Below, piece by piece: positions 7,435 to 11,500 of a DNA stretch of 11,500 nucleotides. The notes below the pieces were generated by a model. It ran no database searches, was not told the origin of the DNA, and saw only the letters and a list, made by a program, of their open reading frames with translations. Positions within the stretch are counted from its first letter, which is position 1. Each line of letters begins with the position of its first letter. Source of the DNA: Limiplasma sp036645955 (lineage in GTDB: Bacteria > Bacillota > Clostridia > Christensenellales > Aristaeellaceae); NCBI GenBank assembly GCA_036645955.1, contig JAVXND010000084.1:1-11500 (forward strand). Reading direction: 5' to 3'. Position numbers and translations under genes: made by a program.

Positions 7435-7896
7435 TTAGCGGAGCGCTTTGGGCGTGCAATCCGCCGTGCGATGGTCACAGCCCTCGCACTGCCCGCCGCA
7501 ATGGCTCAGCTGTACATCCGCGCCGCGAATGAACATTTCGCCGTCCTCAGCCTCCGCTTGAAAGCCGTATTGCGCAAAGAAGGGTACCGTCTGCGGGGTT
7601 GCCTTGAGGCGGATGGTTTCCGCATTGTGGCTCAGCGCCTTAAACAACAGCAGGCGCACCAGCAGGTCGCCAAAGCCCTGCTTGCGTGCGCTGGGCAAAA
7701 CTGCCACATCGCCAAGCCAAAACGCGCCGTTTTCCCACCAAAGGCGTGCCGCGCCCAGCACTTCGCCCTCGCGGTACACCACCACATGCTGTGAAACCCC
7801 GTCGGTTTCATCCGCGCCTACGCCAAACACGCTTTGTTTGATTTGGAGCGCCTGCACCGCAGGATCGCCCGCAGGGAACCATTTTCCGTGTACCAT
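7435..7896 (-). CDS. GNAT-family N-acetyltransferase with Cys-rich C-terminal tail
   Basis: This 153-aa protein has the GNAT core: a beta strand and turn at YREGEVLGAARLWW (41-54), the motif A strand and acetyl-CoA loop DVAVLPSARKQGFG (63-76; the Q/RxxGxG loop is R71-K-Q-G-F-G), and the C-terminal FFAQYGFQAE (106-115). It should transfer an acetyl group from acetyl-CoA to an amine; the substrate is unknown. After the core comes H132-C-G-G-Q-C-E-G-C-D-H-R-T-A-D-C, that is C133-x3-C137-x2-C140-x6-C147, which looks like a metal or Fe-S ligand set. The start is uncertain: GGGGAGG (7913-7907) lies 10 nt before the ATG at 7896 and 4 nt before an in-frame TTG at 7902, and I prefer the ATG. The gene is divergent from the DUF896 gene and converges on the GT2-GtrA gene. 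Confidence 0.85.
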   Translation of the reverse strand: MVHGKWFPAGDPAVQALQIKQSVFGVGADETDGVSQHVVVYREGEVLGAARLWWENGAFWLGDVAVLPSARKQGFGDLLVRLLLFKALSHNAETIRLKATPQTVPFFAQYGFQAEAEDGEMFIRGADVQLSHCGGQCEGCDHRTADCTPKALR

Positions 7897-7933
7897 ATCC
7901 AAATAACCTCCCCACTAGAAAGGATGAAGAAAC

Positions 7934-8146
7934 ATGGAGCATGAGCAAATTGAGCGCATAAACGAGCTGGCGCGGCTAAGCCGCCAGCGGGAGCTAACCG
8001 GGCAGGAGCAAAGCGAGCGGGACAGCCTGCGCAAGGAGTACATTGCCGCCTTTCGGCAAAATACACAGGCAGTGCTGAACAGCGTGCGCGTAGAGCAGCC
8101 AGACGGCACGCTCAGCCCCCTGCAAAAGAAAGAGGACAAGCCATAA
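7934..8146 (+). CDS. Small DUF896-family protein (YnzC-like)
   Basis: This 70-aa cytoplasmic protein belongs to DUF896, a Firmicutes family whose founding member is Bacillus subtilis YnzC. The family pattern is visible: IERINELARLSRQRELTGQEQ..., then LRKEYIAAFR and LNSVRVEQPDG. The first half is expected to form a two-helix hairpin. Some members are under SOS/LexA control in Bacillus, but I see no LexA-like box here. AAAGGA (7919-7924) lies 9 nt before the ATG. The start is 37 bp from that of the divergent GNAT gene, too close for a full promoter between them, so its promoter must overlap the GNAT coding region; I could not identify it. Molecular function is unknown. Confidence 0.88.
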   Translation: MEHEQIERINELARLSRQRELTGQEQSERDSLRKEYIAAFRQNTQAVLNSVRVEQPDGTLSPLQKKEDKP

Positions 8147-8218
8147 CTGCTTGCCCCAACATTATTATTTTACCACTCTTTGCGTAAAAACTCAAGCTAT
8201 TTATTTTGCGAAAAACCC
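8147..8218. other. AT-rich spacer upstream of the leader promoter
   Basis: About 70 bp, clearly more AT-rich than its surroundings, with runs such as TTATTATTTT and TATTTATTTT. I see no terminator hairpin for the DUF896 gene. Its position directly upstream of the -35 box suits an UP element that boosts the next promoter; this is inference. Confidence 0.4.
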
Positions 8219-8247
8219 TTGTACAAATGGGATGCTTGGGTTATAAT
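8219..8247 (+). promoter_or_regulatory. Strong sigma-A promoter of the leader/DUF1292 unit
   Basis: TTGTAC (8219-8224) and a perfect TATAAT (8242-8247) are separated by the ideal 17 bp, with an AT-rich tract upstream. Transcription should start near 8251-8254, about 195 nt before the DUF1292 ATG, so a long untranslated leader is expected. Confidence 0.8.
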
Positions 8248-8253
8248 AGGGTC

Positions 8254-8447
8254 AAGCCAAGAGGGAAAAGGGTAATGAGTGGCTGCTTCCCATCGAAGCG
8301 CAACGATTGCCCATCGCAAGCTGTGATGACACGGCGGTGTAAACGCGGAAGCGTTCAGCGGCAGCGCACGATGGTCCCCGGCGAAAGCCCTTGGTATCTC
8401 TGGAACAATCCGGCTAGCCGAGGACGTGCTGAAGGAACAGCGCGGAA
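8254..8447 (+). ncRNA. Putative structured leader RNA upstream of the DUF1292 gene
   Basis: Between a strong promoter and the DUF1292 start lie about 190 nt with several adjacent small hairpins: GCTTC-CCATC-GAAGC (8285-8299), TTGC-CCATC-GCAA (8307-8319), ACAC-GGCG-GTGT (8329-8340), AACGC-GGAA-GCGTT (8342-8355, GNRA loop) and GGC-GAAA-GCC (8380-8389, GNRA loop). The first two have the same loop CCATC, and GATGG (8370-8374) is its exact complement, so a pseudoknot or loop exchange is possible. CACG (8367-8370) can also pair with CGTG (8425-8428). I could not match it to a riboswitch, T-box, 6S, SRP, tmRNA or RNase P consensus that I know. A 58-codon Arg-rich reading frame (8275-8451) crosses it with GAGGG 9 nt upstream and an ATGA overlap with the next gene, so a leader peptide is the alternative. 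Confidence 0.45.
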
Positions 8448-8873
8448 ATGATGAAAAAGAAAGGGGCGATTCCATTGTACAGTGACGATCAGCCCATGGG
8501 CGGCATTGCCGCCGACGAAGAGGAAGCCCGGGATCTCATCGAGGGAGTCGATGAAGACGGAAACAGTGTATTGCTGGAAGTAGTTCGTTACTTCTTTTAC
8601 AACGGTGAGGAATATGTTGTAATGGGCGATGCTCATGAAGACGACTGCAATTGCGAGTGCGAGCACTGCGACCATTGTGAAAACCACGGGGACGAAGAAG
8701 AAGAAAACGAAGAGGACGCCGTTAACCTCTATATCATGAAGGTTGTAGAGTCTGTAGAGGATGGCGAAGAGATCGAGGAGTTCGTTCCTGTTGAAGACGA
8801 AGACCTGCTCGAGAAGCTTATTGAGGTAGTTCAGGCTGATTTTGAATCCGACGAAGAACCGGAAGACGACTGA
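8448..8873 (+). CDS. DUF1292-family acidic protein with Cys/His cluster insertion
   Basis: This 141-aa, very acidic cytoplasmic protein matches the DUF1292 layout: DLIEGVDEDGNSVLLEVVRYFFYNGEEYVVM (29-59) and LYIMKVVES...EEFVPVEDEDLLEKLIEVV (94-128). The function of the family is unknown. Between the two halves lies a Cys/His cluster, C67-N-C-E-C-E-H-C-D-H-C-E-N-H80, flanked by runs of Asp and Glu; it is probably a metal-binding loop. Codon use (GTT, GTA, CGT, GGT, GAA) is less GC-rich than in neighbouring genes, perhaps from high expression. The start is uncertain. The ATG at 8448 has GAAGGA (8431-8436) 11 nt upstream. A second ATG is at 8451. An in-frame TTG at 8475 has a better-spaced AAAGGGG (8460-8466, 8 nt) and would give 132 aa. 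The gene follows the structured leader and its own strong promoter. Confidence 0.82.
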   Translation: MMKKKGAIPLYSDDQPMGGIAADEEEARDLIEGVDEDGNSVLLEVVRYFFYNGEEYVVMGDAHEDDCNCECEHCDHCENHGDEEEENEEDAVNLYIMKVVESVEDGEEIEEFVPVEDEDLLEKLIEVVQADFESDEEPEDD

Positions 8874-9003
8874 GTAACCTACTTTTTTCTATGGAAGGTT
8901 AAAGTTCCTGTAGTAAATCCCTTTGGAGCCTCGCAAACAATCGAATGATTGCTTATATAAAGCCAGGTTTTTCAATGTCGAGCAGGCAGGAAACTGAATA
9001 GTC
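8874..9003 (+). other. 130-nt 3' region, possibly structured
   Basis: No gene is visible here. AGTTCCTG (8903-8910) can pair with CAGGAAACT (8987-8995) over 8 bp with one bulged A. Inside this lie the hairpin CAATC-GAAT-GATTG (8938-8951) and a CTCG (8930-8933)/CGAG (8979-8982) match. TATATA (8954-8959) could be a weak -10 box, but the matching -35 (TCGCAA) is poor. It could be a structured 3' UTR or an RNA processed from it; the evidence is pairing only. Confidence 0.3.
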
Positions 9004-9040
9004 AAAAGCATCGGGAAGCGTTCGCTACCCGATGCTTTTT
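9004..9040 (+). terminator. Strong intrinsic terminator after the DUF1292 unit
   Basis: A perfect 12-bp stem AAAAGCATCGGG (9004-9015)/CCCGATGCTTTT (9028-9039) with a 12-nt loop is followed by T and is U-rich on the 3' side. Because the left arm begins with AAAA, it could also work on the minus strand. It ends the leader/DUF1292 transcript before the AraC regulator promoter. Confidence 0.9.
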
Positions 9041-9183
9041 GCTTCAATTGCCTGATTTTCCACCTGATTCACAAAACATTCACGAGTGCTTCAAACGCTT
9101 TATTCATAAGGCTTTGCACGCACATTCCACATTGCACCATGGCAAATATGGCTGGTTTGGCGCTGTTATTTTGCAAACATGGC
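9041..9183. other. Intergenic stretch without a supported gene
   Basis: About 140 bp between the terminator and the AraC promoter. A plus-strand open frame runs through it (from 9039 to 9470) but has no family resemblance, no ribosome binding site, and overlaps the regulator gene out of frame. I see no convincing operator or hairpin. Confidence 0.5.
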
Positions 9184-9212
9184 TTGACATACAGTTCTCT
9201 ATTTACTACAAT
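9184..9212 (+). promoter_or_regulatory. Near-consensus sigma-A promoter of the AraC regulator
   Basis: A perfect TTGACA (9184-9189) is followed after 17 bp by TACAAT (9207-9212). Transcription should start near 9219, leaving a leader of about 50 nt before the ATG at 9271. Confidence 0.85.
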
Positions 9213-9270
9213 ATGCCTTGTGCGGTAAACACAGAGTGTAACGTACCGCAGGAGCGGAGAATGAAGAGCC

Positions 9271-10182
9271 ATGTCCTATGTAACCTTTGTACCCCAATCC
9301 CCCGTAGGGGATCATACAGATTCGGGTGTTTTTGTACAGGGCACCCACGTACCCATGCCGTTGGTGGAGCAAAGCGGCGTATGGATTCAAACAGCGGGCA
9401 GTGCCATACTCATGCAGCAAAGCTATCGGCTTTCCACCTGCGACGCATCTCTTTGGCTTGTGGTGGATGAAGGCAGTGTGGATTTTTCCCACCGCGATCA
9501 AAGCTTTTCATTGGGCCGCGGCGAATGCGTGGTCATTCCCGCCCAAACCGATGGTTGCCTGATTCAAAATGCCAAGGACGCGCGGCTTTTGTGGCTCACC
9601 ATTGAAGGCAAGCTCTCCGACGATTTTCTGCGCCAAATGAACGCCCTAAATCGCGTGCCTGCCAAGCAGGGCATGCTGCCCTCGCAGGTCATCTTAATCC
9701 GCCAGATTGTGCAGGTGCTTGTGCGCCACACGGGCACGGGGGATGCGAGCTATCAGCTTGGTCAGCTTTTATGGGGGCTGATTGCCGCGCATTCGGGCCA
9801 AAGCGTGGCCACCAGCGCAACACTGAGCCATGAAATTGCCCGCGTGGTGGACGCTTTGCGCGCCTGCCGCTACCGCGACGCGTTTAGCTTAGCGGATATG
9901 GCGGGCATCAGCCGCATGCCTGTGGAAACCTTCCGCAAGCGCTTTACGGCAGAGCTGGGCATACCGCCGCTGGGCTACTTACAATTTCTGAAAATGGAAC
10001 GCGCCAAAACCCTGCTGCGCACAGGGCTTAGCGTGAGGCAAACGGGCGTTGAAATCGGCATGCCCGACCCCTACCATTTCAGCAAGCAATTCAAGCACAT
10101 TGTAAGCATGAGCCCAACCGCGTATTTGAAGCACGTGGGCACCGATGAACGCTCAGCGCACGAGCCCAGCGAAAAAATTTAA
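9271..10182 (+). CDS. AraC/XylS-family transcriptional regulator
   Basis: This is a 303-aa DNA-binding regulator. The C-terminal AraC domain has two helix-turn-helix units: FSLADMAGISRMPVETFRKRF (205-225) and a second at about 255-286 ending in the family signature PYHFSKQFKHIVSMSPTAYLK (267-287). The N-terminal part (about 40-110) has the beta-rich pattern of a cupin-like sensor domain (LWLVVDEGSVDFSHRDQSFSLGRGECVVIPA), where a sugar or other small ligand would bind. The ligand and targets are not evident. The ribosome binding site is modest: GGAG (9256-9259) lies 11 nt before the ATG, while the better AGGAG (9250-9254) is aligned with an out-of-frame ATG at 9261, so translation may be weak. 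It precedes the phosphofructokinase gene in the same direction, but that gene has its own promoter, so control of pfkA by this protein is only a guess. Confidence 0.9.
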   Translation: MSYVTFVPQSPVGDHTDSGVFVQGTHVPMPLVEQSGVWIQTAGSAILMQQSYRLSTCDASLWLVVDEGSVDFSHRDQSFSLGRGECVVIPAQTDGCLIQNAKDARLLWLTIEGKLSDDFLRQMNALNRVPAKQGMLPSQVILIRQIVQVLVRHTGTGDASYQLGQLLWGLIAAHSGQSVATSATLSHEIARVVDALRACRYRDAFSLADMAGISRMPVETFRKRFTAELGIPPLGYLQFLKMERAKTLLRTGLSVRQTGVEIGMPDPYHFSKQFKHIVSMSPTAYLKHVGTDERSAHEPSEKI

Positions 10183-10206
10183 CCCCTCCAATGGTAGAAT
10201 TCCCCT

Positions 10207-10234
10207 TTGCGCAGTTCAAAAGCTGTGCTATACT
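10207..10234 (+). promoter_or_regulatory. Promoter of the phosphofructokinase gene (extended -10)
   Basis: TATACT (10229-10234) is preceded by TGC, an extended -10. The upstream TTGCGC (10207-10212) lies 16 bp away and is a partial -35. The predicted transcription start is near 10241, exactly where a perfect hairpin begins. The 11-mer TGTGCTATACT is identical to that of the first operon promoter. Confidence 0.7.
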
Positions 10235-10240
10235 ACTGCT

Positions 10241-10258
10241 GTGCGGCAGAAGCCGCAC
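10241..10258 (+). promoter_or_regulatory. Hairpin at the 5' end of the phosphofructokinase mRNA
   Basis: GTGCGGC-AGAA-GCCGCAC is a perfect 7-bp GC-rich stem with a 4-nt loop. It begins at or next to the predicted transcription start and ends 11 nt before the ribosome binding site. There is no U-tract, so it is not a terminator. A stem at the extreme 5' end is known to protect mRNAs from decay. It could also be the half-sites of an operator. Confidence 0.6.
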
Positions 10259-10284
10259 GCATGCATAACAAGGAGTGATTTCTT

Positions 10285-11337
10285 TTGATCAACAGAATCG
10301 GTATCTTGACCAGCGGCGGTGATAGCCCCGGAATGAATGCCGCCATCGTAAGCGTTGCGCGCTGCGCCTCCATGTACGGCATACAGCTCATGGGCATCAA
10401 GCGCGGCTATAATGGTTTGCTGGGCTTGAACGACAACCCCGCGGACGACATTACCGCACTGGATCTTGAAACGGTTTTGGACATTGCGGATCAGCGCGGA
10501 ACCTTTTTGCGTACCGCCCGCTGTGACGAATTTAAAAAGCCTGAGGTACAGCGCGAGGCGGCAGACAATCTCCGCAAAATCGGCATAGACGCGCTTGTGG
10601 TCATCGGCGGTGACGGCAGCTTTAACGGTGCCATGCACCTTTGCGAGCTGGGCATGCCCTGCGTATGCATTCCCGGCACCATTGATAACGACCTTGGCTA
10701 CACCGAAGCAACCCTTGGCTTTGACACGGCTGTGAACGTTTGTGTGGATGCCGTGCGCTCCATCCGCGCCACCAGCCGCAGTCACGATCGCCCCGCCGTT
10801 GTGCAGGTCATGGGCCGCAACGCAGGCGACATTGCCATGCGCACCGCCATTGCCACAGGCGCAGAAATGGTGGTTGTGCCCGAAATGGAATGGGATGTAG
10901 ACGCGTTGGGCGCAAGGCTGAGCAAGCTTGTAGCGCAGGGCAACACCCGCGCCACGCTCATTATTGGCGAGCATTGCTGGCACATGATGAAGGAATTTGA
11001 CTGGCGTGCGTTCCTCAACGAAAACGGCAAAACCGTTTATCCCGGTGAGCCCATCAACGCCGAGCGCCTTGCAAGCATATTAAAGCGCAAGTGCGGCGGC
11101 GCAGAAGCGCGCGCGACCGTGATTGGCTACACACAGCGCGGCGCACAGCCCACCGCTTACGACAGCGCCTTTGCTTTTGAAGCGGGTCATTTGGCGGTTC
11201 AGCTGCTCAACCGCGGCATTACCAACCAAGCCATAGGCGTGCGGCACGGCCGCGTATTCAACATGCCCATTGCGGATGCGCTGAGCATGAAGAAGCACTT
11301 TGATCGTGAGCTCTACGACTTGATTAACATGCTGTAA
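10285..11337 (+). CDS. pfkA: ATP-type 6-phosphofructokinase (group I)
   Basis: This enzyme phosphorylates fructose 6-phosphate to fructose 1,6-bisphosphate in glycolysis. The 350-aa sequence has GGDSPGMNA (11-19), GGDGS (108-112), PGTIDND (130-136, catalytic Asp), GFDTA (145-149), MGRNAGD (176-182) and GYTQRG (281-286). Gly in both GGDGS and PGTIDND points to ATP rather than pyrophosphate as donor. Compared with E. coli PfkA (320 aa) it has about 26 extra residues at about 233-270. Several effector-site positions differ by my alignment from memory: R21 to V, R54 to L, K211 to Q and K213 to N. Classical ADP/PEP allostery may therefore be absent. His249 of the sugar site is Tyr here (Y282). The TTG start at 10285 is supported by AAGGAG (10270-10275) 9 nt upstream and by the fold beginning at once. 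The gene has its own promoter and terminator, so it is probably monocistronic. Confidence 0.93.
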   Translation: MINRIGILTSGGDSPGMNAAIVSVARCASMYGIQLMGIKRGYNGLLGLNDNPADDITALDLETVLDIADQRGTFLRTARCDEFKKPEVQREAADNLRKIGIDALVVIGGDGSFNGAMHLCELGMPCVCIPGTIDNDLGYTEATLGFDTAVNVCVDAVRSIRATSRSHDRPAVVQVMGRNAGDIAMRTAIATGAEMVVVPEMEWDVDALGARLSKLVAQGNTRATLIIGEHCWHMMKEFDWRAFLNENGKTVYPGEPINAERLASILKRKCGGAEARATVIGYTQRGAQPTAYDSAFAFEAGHLAVQLLNRGITNQAIGVRHGRVFNMPIADALSMKKHFDRELYDLINML

Positions 11338-11358
11338 GGGTATGTAGGAAATGAACAG

Positions 11359-11404
11359 CCCCGCCTGCGGAGGATTTTTGTCTTCCGCAGGCGGGGGTTT
11401 TTTT
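11359..11404 (+). terminator. Strong intrinsic terminator after pfkA
   Basis: CCCCGCCTGCGGA (11359-11371) pairs perfectly with TCCGCAGGCGGGG (11384-11396) over 13 bp, with a 12-nt loop, followed by G and seven T residues (11398-11404). It starts 21 nt after the pfkA stop. Confidence 0.95.
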
Positions 11405-11410
11405 GATAGC

Positions 11411-11493
11411 GGCTGCTATTGCAGCCCCCTAGGGGGGAGCGGGGGATTGCGGAAATGGCTTTCCGCGTGAGTGATGTAGGGGCTATGCGCCCC
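11411..11493. repeat. Hairpin-rich intergenic tract at the window end
   Basis: Four inverted repeats follow one another: GGCTGC-TATT-GCAGCC (11411-11426), the palindrome CCCCCTAGGGGG (11425-11436), GCGGAAA-TGGC-TTTCCGC (11449-11466) and GGGGC-TATGC-GCCCC (11479-11493). No coding frame of note is present. The form resembles small palindromic intergenic repeats (MITE- or REP-like) found in many gut Clostridia, but the window ends before the element can be delimited and no second copy is inside it. Confidence 0.45.
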
Positions 11494-11500
11494 TTCGAAC

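Noticed and set aside
8254..8447. Leader RNA as a known class (6S, SRP, tmRNA, RNase P, T-box, glmS, c-di-GMP, SAM, lysine or cobalamin element)
   Set aside because: None of the consensus sequences I know for these classes is present; only unassigned hairpins are seen.
9039..9470. 143-codon plus-strand frame upstream of and overlapping the AraC regulator
   Set aside because: Crosses the near-consensus promoter, overlaps the regulator out of frame and resembles no family. Its internal ATG at 9261 does have a well-spaced AGGAG, which may reduce regulator translation.
10228..10983. 251-codon minus-strand open frame opposite pfkA
   Set aside because: Lies antisense to highly conserved phosphofructokinase motifs, reads as low-complexity Ala/His-rich sequence, and has no ribosome binding site.

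Overview
The window looks like chromosomal, mainly housekeeping DNA from a moderately GC-rich Clostridia-type Firmicute, perhaps an uncultured gut lineage. The evidence is strong AGGAGG-type ribosome binding sites, sigma-A promoters, frequent TTG start codons, intrinsic terminators with U-tracts, and two small families typical of Firmicutes (DUF896/YnzC-like and DUF1292). Codon use favours GC-ending codons (GGC, GCG, CGC, GTG) in most genes. I see no prophage, insertion sequence, CRISPR array, tRNA or rRNA.

Layout. (1) 149-3497, plus strand: a tight run of HAD-IB phosphatase, beta-lactamase-fold serine hydrolase and citramalate synthase, with gaps of 31 and 18 bp and a promoter near 96-101. 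(2) 3529-7423, plus strand: a good promoter, then a zinc-ribbon/Q-P-Y-repeat membrane protein, an M1-type membrane-anchored metallopeptidase translationally coupled to it by a 4-bp overlap, and a GT2-GtrA fusion glycosyltransferase. (3) 7435-8146: a GNAT acetyltransferase with a Cys-rich tail on the minus strand, divergent from a small DUF896 protein. (4) 8219-9040: a near-consensus promoter, a roughly 190-nt leader rich in small hairpins, an acidic DUF1292 protein carrying a Cys/His cluster, a possibly structured 3' region and a very strong terminator. (5) 9184-10182: an AraC-family regulator with its own near-consensus promoter. (6) 10207-11404: ATP-type 6-phosphofructokinase with its own promoter, a hairpin at the predicted 5' end of the mRNA, and a strong terminator. 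(7) 11405-11500: a hairpin-rich intergenic tract running off the window.

How the genes fit together. Citramalate synthase (pyruvate to isoleucine precursor) and phosphofructokinase are core metabolism. The zinc-ribbon membrane protein, M1 peptidase and GT2-GtrA protein form an envelope-related cluster. No single pathway links the blocks. The best candidate for something undescribed is the leader RNA ahead of the DUF1292 gene: it has tandem hairpins, two of them with the same loop sequence, and a downstream segment complementary to that loop. Smaller points of interest are Cys-cluster additions to the GNAT and DUF1292 proteins, a phosphofructokinase with an insertion and altered effector-site residues, and palindromic tracts at both window edges.
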